Shown here one piece after another: positions 1 through 5,663 of a stretch of DNA of 7,705 nucleotides. The stretch is from Caldilineaceae bacterium (GTDB lineage: Bacteria; Chloroflexota; Anaerolineae; Caldilineales; Caldilineaceae): positions 1-7,705 of the forward strand of contig JAPKMV010000144.1 of the NCBI GenBank assembly GCA_026645635.1. The letters run 5' to 3'. Position 1 is the stretch's first letter. Each line of letters begins with the position of its first letter. Under the pieces are notes generated by a model, which worked only from the letters and a program-made list of their open reading frames with translations, did no database searches and was not told the DNA's origin. The position numbers and the translations under genes are program-made.

Positions 1-49
1 AAAAGGGGGAATGATGACAAAGTTGAACGTACTCACTGTGAAGGGGGGC

Positions 50-56
50 AAGGCGG
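50..56 (+). promoter_or_regulatory. Likely ribosome binding site that decides the dehydrogenase start
   Basis: AAGGCGG differs from AAGGAGG at one base and ends 5 nt before the ATG at 62. The other candidate starts at 11 and 14 have only AGGGGGA directly against them, which leaves almost no spacing. This favours initiation at 62. Confidence 0.4.
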
Positions 57-61
57 CGAAG

Positions 62-1049
62 ATGACCGCAGTGCGGCTGCATGGGCCGCGCGATTTGCGC
101 GTGGAGGAGATCGCACGGCCGGCAGCGCCGGGGCCGGAGATGGCGCTGCTGCGCATCACCGCGGTGGGCATCTGCGGCAGCGACCTGCACACCTACGAGG
201 ACGCCCGCATCGGCGACACGGTGGTGGAGACGCCGCTGATCCTGGGGCACGAGTTCGCCGGCGTGGTGGAGGCGCTGCGGCCGCTGCGAGATGTGCGAAC
301 AGGGCCACCCGAACCTCTGTCACCGGCTGCACTTCTGCGGCACCTACCCGGACCCGGGCAGCCTGGCCGAATACATGATCATGCCTGCGCACTGCTGCTT
401 CCCCGTGCCCGACGCCATCGACGACAGCGCCGCGGCCATGCTCGAACCCTTCGGCGTGGCGCTCCATGCGGTGGACCTGGCCAGGCTGCGCGTGGCCGAC
501 AGCGTGGCGATCCTGGGTGCGGGGCCGATCGGCCTCTACATCCTGCAACTGGTCAAGCTCTCAGGCGCAGGGCCGATCTATGTCGTGGATCAGTTCCCGT
601 GGCGGCTGGCCCTGGCCGCACGCTACGGCGGCATCCCGGTGAACTTCGCCGAAACTGACCCGGTGCAGGCGGTGCGCGCCGCGACGGGCGGTCGCGGGGT
701 GGATGTGGCCATCGAGGCGGCGTGGGCGGATCACTCGATCCAGCAGGCGGCGGAGATGGCGCGGCTGGGCGGGCGGCTGGTGCTGGTGGGCATCCCCGGC
801 CCGGACAAGCTGGAGATGAAGCACTCCACGGCGCGGCGCAAAGGGTTGACAATCCGCCTGTCGCGGCGCATGAAGCACGTCTACCCGCGGGCGATCCAAC
901 TGGCGGCGAGCGGCGCGGTCGATCTGAACGGCATCGTCTCGCACCACTTCCCGCTGGCGGAAACGCCGGCCGCCTACGCGCTCAACTGTGCGTACCGGGA
1001 CGAGGTGGTGAAGATCATCATCGACGTGCCGCGGCCAGCCGCCGGCTGA
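62..1049 (+). pseudogene. Zinc-dependent medium-chain alcohol/polyol dehydrogenase, frameshifted by an internal deletion
   Basis: The two halves together form a medium-chain Zn dehydrogenase of the threonine/sorbitol (L-iditol) dehydrogenase type, which oxidises a secondary alcohol with NAD(P). The first frame (from 62) has the catalytic-zinc motifs GICGSD (Cys38) and GHE (His63, Glu64). After about codon 71 the reading moves to another frame. That frame starts inside the structural-zinc motif CGRCEMC with a fourth Cys at HPNLC, then continues with the Rossmann motif [16 protein letters not shown] and GGRLVLVG to a TGA at 1047. The linker between GHE and CGRC, usually about 20 residues (PGD.V type), is missing, so a deletion of length 3n+2 explains the frameshift. 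I prefer the ATG at 62: AAGGCGG lies 5 nt upstream and family members start at this point. An in-frame ATG at 11 would add 17 unusual residues. As it stands no complete enzyme can be made. An assembly error is the main alternative. Substrate unknown. Confidence 0.8.
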
Positions 1050-1092
1050 GGCCCAACTTGTGGTAGATGGGGTCTACAGTCATGGTCGATTC

Positions 1093-1121
1093 TTGTCATT
1101 TCTCTCATCTGCGATTACCGT
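1093..1121 (+). promoter_or_regulatory. Weak candidate promoter for the ychF-like gene
   Basis: TTGTCA (1093-1098) is followed, 17 nt later, by TACCGT (1116-1121). The -35 box is good but the -10 box matches the consensus at only three positions. It lies in the 102-nt gap after the broken dehydrogenase, where a separate promoter is plausible. This is a pattern match only. Confidence 0.2.
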
Positions 1122-1138
1122 ATGCAAAAATGAACCAC

Positions 1139-1144
1139 GAGGGA
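1139..1144 (+). promoter_or_regulatory. Ribosome binding site of the ychF-like gene
   Basis: GAGGGA ends 7 nt before the ATG at 1152. It fixes that start, which also begins directly with the conserved beta strand leading to the P-loop. Confidence 0.6.
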
Positions 1145-1151
1145 CTCAGCC

Positions 1152-2222
1152 ATGCAAATCGGTATTATCGGCCTGCCCAACAGCGGCAAGACCACCATCT
1201 TCAACGCTCTCACCCGCAGCGATACTGCGACCGAAGCCTTCTCCAGCGGCCAGGTCGAAGTCCACACGGCAGTGGTCGACGTGCCCGACCTGCGCGTCGA
1301 TCGGCTGTCGGCGATGTTCAACCCCAAGAAGACGACCTACGCCCAGGTCACCTATAACGACATCGCGGGCTTCGGCAAGGGCGCGGCCAAGGCGGGCATC
1401 GCGGGGCCGCTGCTCAACGCCATGGCCGCCAACGATGCATTGCTCCTGGTCGTGCGCGCCTTCGAGGATGAGAACGTGTTGCATCCCGACGAAAGCATCA
1501 ACCCGGCACGCGATCTCTTCACTATGGAGAGCGAGCTGATCCTCAACGACATGACCATCATCGACCGCCGCCTTGAGCGCCTGGTTGGGCAGAAGAACCG
1601 GGGGACGCCGGAGGAGCGCAAACGCATGGCCATCGAGGAGTTGCTCTTGCAGCGGCTGATGACTGCGCTGAATGAAGAGACGCCGCTGCGCGCCCTGGAG
1701 TTGAGCGATGACGAACTCAAGATGCTGGGCGGGTTCGGCTTGCTCTCGCTCAAACCCATGCTGCGCGTCATCAATGCCGGCGACGACGCCAACGAGGCCG
1801 ACTACGCCGATCTGCTCGACGACCGCACCTTTCTCCTGCGCGGCCGGCTGGAAGCCGAGATCGCGCAGATGGCGCCCGCAGACGCGGCCGAGTTTCTGGC
1901 CGACTTCGGCATCGCCGAGCCGGGGCTGAGCCGGGCCATTCGCTTCTGCTACAACATGTTGGGTCTGCAGAGCTTCTTCACCGTCGGCGAAGACGAAGTG
2001 CGCGCGTGGACGGTGGCAGTTGGTGCGACGGCGCCAGAAGCGGCCGGCGTCATTCACAGCGACCTGCGCAAGGGCTTCATCCGCGCTGAAACGGTGAGCT
2101 ACGATGAACTGATCGCCGCGGGCAGCCTGGCCGAGGTCAAGAAACATGGCAAGTTTCGCCTGGAAGGCAAGGAGTACGTGGTGCAGGATGGAGACGTGGT
2201 GAACATTCGGTTCAATTTGTGA
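1152..2222 (+). CDS. ychF: YchF/OLA1-type P-loop ATPase/GTPase (Obg family)
   Basis: A 356-residue cytosolic P-loop NTPase of the Obg-related YchF family (usual length about 363). Members bind ATP as well as or in preference to GTP and are linked to ribosome and stress functions. Visible parts: the P-loop GLPNSGKT at residues 7-14; the switch II motif DIAG at 70-73; a helical insert rich in charged residues at about 115-195; NAGD at 208-211, where YchF proteins usually have an NxxE motif; and a C-terminal TGS domain from about 274 with APEAAGVIHSD and KGFIRAE, ending GDVVNIRFN. The ATG at 1152 has GAGGGA (1139-1144) 7 nt upstream. Two features look divergent: the switch II region reads GFGKGAAKAG where the family usually has a glycine-rich G-LVKGASKGEGLG stretch, and the acid of NxxE is Asp. 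The family call is secure; whether it is the housekeeping copy or a paralogue is not. Confidence 0.92.
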   Translation: MQIGIIGLPNSGKTTIFNALTRSDTATEAFSSGQVEVHTAVVDVPDLRVDRLSAMFNPKKTTYAQVTYNDIAGFGKGAAKAGIAGPLLNAMAANDALLLVVRAFEDENVLHPDESINPARDLFTMESELILNDMTIIDRRLERLVGQKNRGTPEERKRMAIEELLLQRLMTALNEETPLRALELSDDELKMLGGFGLLSLKPMLRVINAGDDANEADYADLLDDRTFLLRGRLEAEIAQMAPADAAEFLADFGIAEPGLSRAIRFCYNMLGLQSFFTVGEDEVRAWTVAVGATAPEAAGVIHSDLRKGFIRAETVSYDELIAAGSLAEVKKHGKFRLEGKEYVVQDGDVVNIRFNL

Positions 2223-2229
2223 TTCTGTC

Positions 2230-2289
2230 ATCCGCAGATGGCGCAGATTCTCGCAGATGGCAGACATCCAGTCTGCATCATCTGCGGAT
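2230..2289. repeat. Intergenic inverted repeat between convergent genes, possible bidirectional terminator
   Basis: ATCCGCAGATG (2230-2240) is perfectly complementary to CATCTGCGGAT (2279-2289), and imperfect pairing continues inward for about nine more bases. A nested small hairpin, GCAGAC (2260-2265) with GTCTGC (2271-2276), lies in the centre. The left arm contains repeated GCAGAT words. It begins 7 nt after the ychF-like stop and faces the 3' end of the enolase-family gene, so transcription termination or mRNA 3'-end protection is plausible. There is no clear U run on either side, so a classical intrinsic terminator is not demonstrated. Confidence 0.5.
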
Positions 2290-2355
2290 AGTGTTTGCGT
2301 CGTCACAAAAACTACTGGATTCTACGGTATGTGCGTTTAGAACTCCCCTGCTTTT

Positions 2356-2389
2356 CCTCTGCGAGCCTCTGCGCCTCCGCGCCTCTGCG
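2356..2389. repeat. Short tandem CCTCTGCG array
   Basis: Four 8-bp units (2356-2363, 2366-2373, 2374-2381, 2382-2389) read CCTCTGCG, with one variant CCTCCGCG. The last three are directly contiguous and two bases separate the first from the second. The array sits in the 190-nt gap between convergent genes, 23 nt from the stop of the enolase-family gene. No ORF of convincing codon use crosses it. Similar CTCTGCG-type arrays are common between genes in several environmental phyla; their function is unknown. Confidence 0.6.
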
Positions 2390-2412
2390 TCAAAAGCATC
2401 TCAAATAGCTTC

Positions 2413-3516
2413 TCAGTCAATCACGAAGAGCGGCGCGCCCAGCACATCCAGGCGCGGCTGAATGCCAAGACCGGGCGCCGTCGAAGCAGCCATCCGCCCG
2501 TTGACCCGCTGCGGCGCGCCCTCCGCCGTGCTGACCGTCACGTAGCTGTTGAAGTCGGTGGCGGTGAAGAGGAACTCGGTGGGGGTGCTGTGCGCCAGGT
2601 GGGCAATGGCGGCGGTCGTGATGTCACCGCCCCAACTGTCTTCGATGGTCATGCCGATGCCCAGCGCGACGCAGAGATCGCGCGCCTGGCGCGCCTTGGT
2701 CAGGCCGCCGAATTTGCTGATCTTGATGTTGACCACATCCATCGCCAGGTCGGCGCGGCCGCGCAGCAGCATGTCGATGCCGTCGATGACTTCGTCGAGG
2801 ACAAACGGATGGTCGGTGGCCCGGCGGATGGCCAGGCACTCCTCATAGCTCAGGCAGGGCTGCTCGATGTAAACATCCACATCGCGCACGGCGCGCACGA
2901 CGCGCATGGCCTCATGCATGAGCCAGCCGGTGTTGGCGTCGGCCACCAGCTTGTCGCCCGGCTGCAACTCGGCTGCGACGGCATGGATGCGCGCAATATC
3001 GACATTCGGGTCGCCCCCGACCTTGAGTTGAAAGCGGCGATAACCTTCGTCCCGATAGCCGGCCACGCGGCCAGCCATCGCTTCCGGCGCCTCCTGGGAA
3101 ATGGCCCGGTAGAGCGTGAAATCGTCACCGTAGCGGCCACCAAGCAGCGTGCAAACCGGTTGCCCGCTCACCTGGCCGAGAATATCCCAGCACGCCATGT
3201 CGATCCCCGATTTGACATAGGGGTGCCCCTTCAACACCGCATCCATCCACCGGTTCAGTTTGTCCAGTTGCAGCGGATCGGCGCCGATCAAATGGGGCGC
3301 CAGCTCTTTGAGGCCGGCGCGGCAGCCCGCGGCATAGGCGGGCAGATAGAATGGCCCCAGCGGGCAGACTTCGCCATAGCCGACCACCCCCTCGTCGGTG
3401 TCGATGCGCACCACCGTGCTGTCGAAGACTGAGACCGATTTGCCGCCGGACCACTTGTAGCTGCCTTCATGGAGCGGCAGGTCGACCTGGTAGACCGAAA
3501 TTTTGCTGATTTTCAT
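2413..3516 (-). CDS. Enolase-superfamily (MR/MLE) enzyme, cis-3-hydroxy-L-proline dehydratase-like
   Basis: A 367-residue enzyme of the mandelate racemase/muconate lactonising branch of the enolase superfamily: an N-terminal capping domain followed by a (beta/alpha)-barrel. As I recall the characterised cis-3-hydroxy-L-proline dehydratases, its N-terminus ([34 protein letters not shown]) and barrel motifs match them closely. Those enzymes convert cis-3-hydroxy-L-proline to delta1-pyrroline-2-carboxylate. Barrel residues expected for catalysis are present: Lys165 in FQLKVGG, metal ligands Asp193 (VADANTGW), Glu218 (YIEQP) and Asp241/Glu242 (LDEVIDG), and Lys265 in NIKISKFGG. The first Lys of a typical KxK is Gln163, as I recall for the hydroxyproline enzymes. 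The ATG at 3516 has GGAGG 11 nt upstream. It is the second gene of a leftward operon, 26 nt after the DapA-like gene. Other MR/MLE substrates (4-hydroxyproline epimerisation, sugar acids) cannot be excluded. Confidence 0.85.
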   Translation of the reverse strand: MKISKISVYQVDLPLHEGSYKWSGGKSVSVFDSTVVRIDTDEGVVGYGEVCPLGPFYLPAYAAGCRAGLKELAPHLIGADPLQLDKLNRWMDAVLKGHPYVKSGIDMACWDILGQVSGQPVCTLLGGRYGDDFTLYRAISQEAPEAMAGRVAGYRDEGYRRFQLKVGGDPNVDIARIHAVAAELQPGDKLVADANTGWLMHEAMRVVRAVRDVDVYIEQPCLSYEECLAIRRATDHPFVLDEVIDGIDMLLRGRADLAMDVVNIKISKFGGLTKARQARDLCVALGIGMTIEDSWGGDITTAAIAHLAHSTPTEFLFTATDFNSYVTVSTAEGAPQRVNGRMAASTAPGLGIQPRLDVLGAPLFVID

Positions 3517-3542
3517 GGTTGATTGTGCCTCCAGTAAATAGG

Positions 3543-4445
3543 TTACGTGACGACGGTTGGACGGGTGGCGATGGCCTGGCGAATGACGCGCAAGATGCGC
3601 TCCCGTTCTTCTCCGGCCAGCGGCAAACGGGGCGCCCGCACCATCTCGGAGCCAAGCCCGCATTCGGCTTCGGCCAGCTTGATGTACTGCACCAACTTGG
3701 TGTGCGTGTCGAGGTGCAGGAGGGGCATATACCACCGATAGATGGCGAGGGCAGCCGCGTAGTCGCCGCGGCTGGCTAAATCCCACAGGAGGCGGTTCTC
3801 GTGCGGGAAGGCGTTGACCAGGCCAGCGACCCACCCCACCGCGCCCACGACCATGCTCTCCAGGATCAGATCGTCGACGCCGCAGAAGATGGCATAGCGG
3901 TCGCCGCAGGCGTTCTTGATATCGGTGATGCGCCGCACGTTCTCCGAAGACTCCTTGATCGCTACCAGCGTCGGTTCGTCGGCCAGTTCGGCAAACATGG
4001 CCGGCGTGATATCGACGCCATAGGCCACAGGATTGTTGTAGCACAGGATGGGCAGGTCAGTGGTGCGCGCCACCGTGCGAAAGTGCGCCATCGTTTCGCG
4101 GGCGTCGGCCTTGTAGACCATGGCCGGCAAGAGCATGAGACCGTCCACCCCGATCTTGGCGGCGTCTGCGGCAAAGCGGCAGGCCAGGGCCGTGGTGCAC
4201 TCGGCAACCCCGGTCAGCACAGGAATACGGCCGTTGACCTGTTCGACCGTGGCGCGCAGCACCGCCAACTTCTCGTTGTAGGTCAGTGAGCAATTCTCAC
4301 CGACCGTCCCCAACATGACCAGGCCGTGAATCCCGGCCTCGATCATCACCTCATTGTGCTGCAGCGTGTTGGCCAGATCGAGTGACTGATCGGCGTGAAA
4401 ATGGGTTGTCGCGGCTGGAAAAACCCCTTGCCAGTTGATTTGCAT
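3543..4445 (-). CDS. DapA-family (class I Schiff-base) aldolase/deaminase, not a true dihydrodipicolinate synthase
   Basis: A 300-residue TIM-barrel enzyme of the DapA/NanA family, acting in the cytoplasm through a Schiff base on lysine. From the start used here, GTVGEN lies at 46-51, Tyr136 in LCYNNP is the catalytic tyrosine, and Lys164 in AIKESS is the Schiff-base lysine (Tyr133 and Lys161 in E. coli DapA). The arginine that grips substrate in real DapA (YN.PSRTG) is Ala here (YNNPVAYG), so lysine biosynthesis is unlikely. Beside a hydroxyproline dehydratase-like gene, a role such as delta1-pyrroline-4-hydroxy-2-carboxylate deaminase or a keto-acid aldolase is a reasonable inference. I chose the ATG at 4445 because [11 protein letters not shown] is the usual family start. 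The in-frame ATG at 4466 adds MTTSQLT, which comes wholly from the adjacent IS end. Neither start has a Shine-Dalgarno sequence, and an IS-borne terminator lies just upstream, so expression is doubtful. Confidence 0.85.
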   Translation of the reverse strand: MQINWQGVFPAATTHFHADQSLDLANTLQHNEVMIEAGIHGLVMLGTVGENCSLTYNEKLAVLRATVEQVNGRIPVLTGVAECTTALACRFAADAAKIGVDGLMLLPAMVYKADARETMAHFRTVARTTDLPILCYNNPVAYGVDITPAMFAELADEPTLVAIKESSENVRRITDIKNACGDRYAIFCGVDDLILESMVVGAVGWVAGLVNAFPHENRLLWDLASRGDYAAALAIYRWYMPLLHLDTHTKLVQYIKLAEAECGLGSEMVRAPRLPLAGEERERILRVIRQAIATRPTVVT

Positions 4446-4450
4446 AGTTA

Positions 4451-4471
4451 GTTGAGACGTGGTCATAAATC
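4451..4471 (+). repeat. Left terminal inverted repeat of the IS
   Basis: It begins GTTGAGACGTGGTC and ends ATAAATC. On the minus strand it contains ATGACCACGTCT, an outward-facing start codon in frame with the DapA-like gene. It differs from the right repeat only at its second base (T against C). Confidence 0.9.
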
Positions 4472-4472
4472 G

Positions 4473-4515
4473 AAAAAGGGAAAAAGCCGCACCCTGAAGT
4501 AGTCAAAGTGCGGCT
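4473..4515 (-). terminator. Terminator-like hairpin inside the left end of the IS, facing the DapA-like operon
   Basis: On the minus strand the RNA of 4515-4485 can form a 13-bp stem (two G-U pairs) with a five-base CUACU loop. The outer part is AGCCGCAC with GTGCGGCT. It is followed at once by UUUU, CCC and UUUUU. On the plus strand the two wobble positions become A-C mismatches and no U run follows, so the minus orientation is favoured. It would stop leftward transcription leaving the IS, or coming from beyond it, before the DapA-like gene. Confidence 0.7.
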
Positions 4516-4528
4516 ACCTCCGTAGCAT
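4500..4528 (+). promoter_or_regulatory. Candidate transposase promoter
   Basis: TAGTCA (4500-4505) and TAGCAT (4523-4528) are 17 nt apart and each matches the consensus at four of six bases. They lie 39 nt or more upstream of the transposase ATG. This is a weak pattern match, supported only by its sensible position. Confidence 0.3.
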
Positions 4529-4553
4529 AGTAGTTGCTAAACCGGTCTACACC

Positions 4554-4559
4554 AGGAGG
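4554..4559 (+). promoter_or_regulatory. Strong ribosome binding site fixing the transposase start
   Basis: A perfect AGGAGG ends 7 nt before the ATG at 4567. It rules out the earlier in-frame ATG at 4534, which would add 11 residues overlapping this site. Confidence 0.75.
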
Positions 4560-4566
4560 CAACGAC

Positions 4567-5550
4567 ATGCTACATCGAGAACCACTTCTTGTCATCTTGT
4601 TGAAGTTGATCGACGGGATTCCGTGGCCACAGGAAGCGGCGCAACGCGGGCGCGGTCGGCCTAGCGTGTATTCGGAGCGATTGATTGTCAAAGCATTGGT
4701 CATCATGATCATCCGACGTCTATACACAGCGTACAGTCTGCTGGCATTTCTGCAGCAAGATACCGACCTGACCTGCCAACTGCGGGAGTTGCTCACCGAA
4801 GCAGGGCGGTTTCCGTCGCGACGGACATGGGAACGGCGGTTAGCAAAGTTGCCCGATAGATTGCCTGGTCTCATCGGATGCTTGGGCCGTCAGCTTGTGG
4901 TACTGCTGCAACCATGGGCCCGTGGTGGGCGAGCGGTTGCACTGGATAGCACAGCGCTGCGCGCCAAAGGCGGCGTCTGGCATAAGAAAGATCGTGAGCA
5001 GGGCGTCGTGCCTCATTCGACTATCGACACCGAAGCGCACTGGTCCAAGTCCGGCTATCATGGCTGGTGGTATGGCTGGAAACTCCATCTGGCCTGCACC
5101 GTTTCTGCCGTCTGGATTCCGTTAGCGGCTGAACTCACGCCTGCAAATGTGGCCGATCCAGATAAGGCGTTAATGTTGCTGCACGAATTACCACCAGAAG
5201 TTCGTTTCATCTTGGGCGACACCCACTACAACGACCCGCTGCTCCGCAGCGAGTGTGAGTTCCATGATCGCTTACTGGTCGCAACCCGTCGTGGCAAGTA
5301 TCCGCACGCCGATCCGGGTGTCGAGGTGCGCAAGGTCTTTCATCGCCTACGCTCCAAAGCAATTGAGCCATTCAATGGTCTCTTCAAAAACATCTTTGAA
5401 TGGGGCGGTCAAGTGCCGGTCAAAGGCCTCAAACGCACCCAACTCTTCGTTCTTGGCGCCGTCTTTCTGTATCAAGTTGTTTTGCTCTACCAGATCCAAC
5501 ATCAGAGGCCCGTTGGCGTCGGCATCAAGCCTCTTCTGAGGGCCGCATGA
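4567..5550 (+). CDS. IS4/IS5-type DDE transposase
   Basis: A 327-residue transposase that would cut and join the ends of the surrounding element. The N-terminal third is basic and helical (likely DNA binding, with RGRGRPSVYSERL at about 28-40). The catalytic DDE residues are Asp127 in VALDSTALRAKGG, Asp218 in LGDTHYND and Glu267 in KAIEPFNGLFK, with Arg262 before and Lys274 after the Glu, as in the IS4/IS5 C-terminal signature. A GYHGWWYGWKLHL segment lies between the first two acids, as is common in these enzymes. It has a perfect Shine-Dalgarno sequence. Its TGA stop (5548-5550) overlaps the first two bases of the right terminal repeat. No frameshift or stop interrupts it, so it appears functional. 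Confidence 0.92.
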   Translation: MLHREPLLVILLKLIDGIPWPQEAAQRGRGRPSVYSERLIVKALVIMIIRRLYTAYSLLAFLQQDTDLTCQLRELLTEAGRFPSRRTWERRLAKLPDRLPGLIGCLGRQLVVLLQPWARGGRAVALDSTALRAKGGVWHKKDREQGVVPHSTIDTEAHWSKSGYHGWWYGWKLHLACTVSAVWIPLAAELTPANVADPDKALMLLHELPPEVRFILGDTHYNDPLLRSECEFHDRLLVATRRGKYPHADPGVEVRKVFHRLRSKAIEPFNGLFKNIFEWGGQVPVKGLKRTQLFVLGAVFLYQVVLLYQIQHQRPVGVGIKPLLRAA

Positions 5551-5569
5551 TTTATGACCACGTCTCAGC
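5549..5569 (-). repeat. Right terminal inverted repeat of the IS
   Basis: Its reverse complement begins GCTGAGACGTGGTC and matches the left repeat at 20 of 21 bases. It overlaps the transposase stop codon and also contains an outward ATG (5554-5556), here pointing rightwards. TA follows at 5570-5571. Confidence 0.9.
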
Positions 5570-5572
5570 TAA

Positions 5573-5660
5573 ATAGACCGCGGATTTGGCAGATTAGGCG
5601 GATGTGCGCGGATAAGAAAATCCGCGTAAATCCGCCCCATCCGCCAACTCCGCGGTCTAT
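5573..5660. repeat. 88-nt imperfect palindrome (REP/terminator-like)
   Basis: Arms 5573-5613 and 5620-5660 are 41 nt each, match at 35 of 41 positions and enclose a six-base AAGAAA loop. The outermost 12 pairs, including ATAGACCGCGG, are perfect. Inside the arms a loose 9-10 bp unit ending in CGGAT or CAGAT is repeated. It occupies almost the whole gap between the IS and the stop of the secreted-protein gene (5664). It probably ends or protects that operon's mRNA. No long U run follows on either strand. The GCGGAT/GCAGAT wording resembles the inverted repeat at 2230-2289. Confidence 0.75.
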
Positions 5661-5663
5661 CGA

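Larger units (their letters stand above)
4451..5569 (+). mobile_element. Complete insertion sequence, 1,119 bp, IS4/IS5-type DDE transposase
   Basis: A single-gene element bounded by 21-bp terminal inverted repeats that match at 20 of 21 positions and is flanked by TA on both sides (4449-4450 and 5570-5571). The outer bases TTAG and CTAA are complementary rather than directly repeated, so a two-base TA target duplication fits better than a longer one. The transposase is full length with its catalytic triad, so the element looks recent and potentially active. Base composition is visibly less GC-rich than the neighbouring genes. The left end lies 5 nt upstream of the ATG of the DapA-like gene. 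The exact IS family is unresolved. Confidence 0.9.

Noticed and set aside
277..284. GCGGCCGC palindrome as a regulatory site.
   Set aside because: It lies inside a former coding region at the deletion junction; an 8-bp GC palindrome is expected by chance in this composition.
1146..2306. A 386-codon open frame on the minus strand across the ychF-like gene.
   Set aside because: It is the mirror of a confidently identified gene in GC-rich DNA; its protein is low in recognisable motifs and rich in His, Arg and Gln.
2230..2389. CRISPR-like array.
   Set aside because: Units are only 8-10 bp, degenerate or contiguous, without spacers of constant length and without cas genes nearby.
2590..3432. A 280-codon plus-strand frame inside the enolase-family gene.
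   Set aside because: It is antisense to a gene with all catalytic motifs; its composition is typical of a reverse-frame shadow and it has no plausible ribosome site.
3517..4044. Upstream in-frame extension of the enolase-family gene.
   Set aside because: It overlaps the DapA-like gene in another frame, has no family similarity, and a ribosome site before 3516 fixes the start.
4446..4466. Native start of the DapA-like gene at 4466.
   Set aside because: These seven codons lie in or against the IS terminal repeat and are mirrored at the other IS end, so they are not ancestral to the gene.
4478..4506. Outward promoter in the IS left end driving the DapA-like gene (TTGACT at 4506-4501 on the minus strand).
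   Set aside because: The sequence at the expected -10 distance is TTTCCC, and the downstream hairpin with a U-rich tail would stop transcription anyway.
4503..4874. Minus-strand frame of 123 codons within the IS.
   Set aside because: It is antisense to the transposase, with no ribosome site or domain; single-gene elements of this type do not need it.
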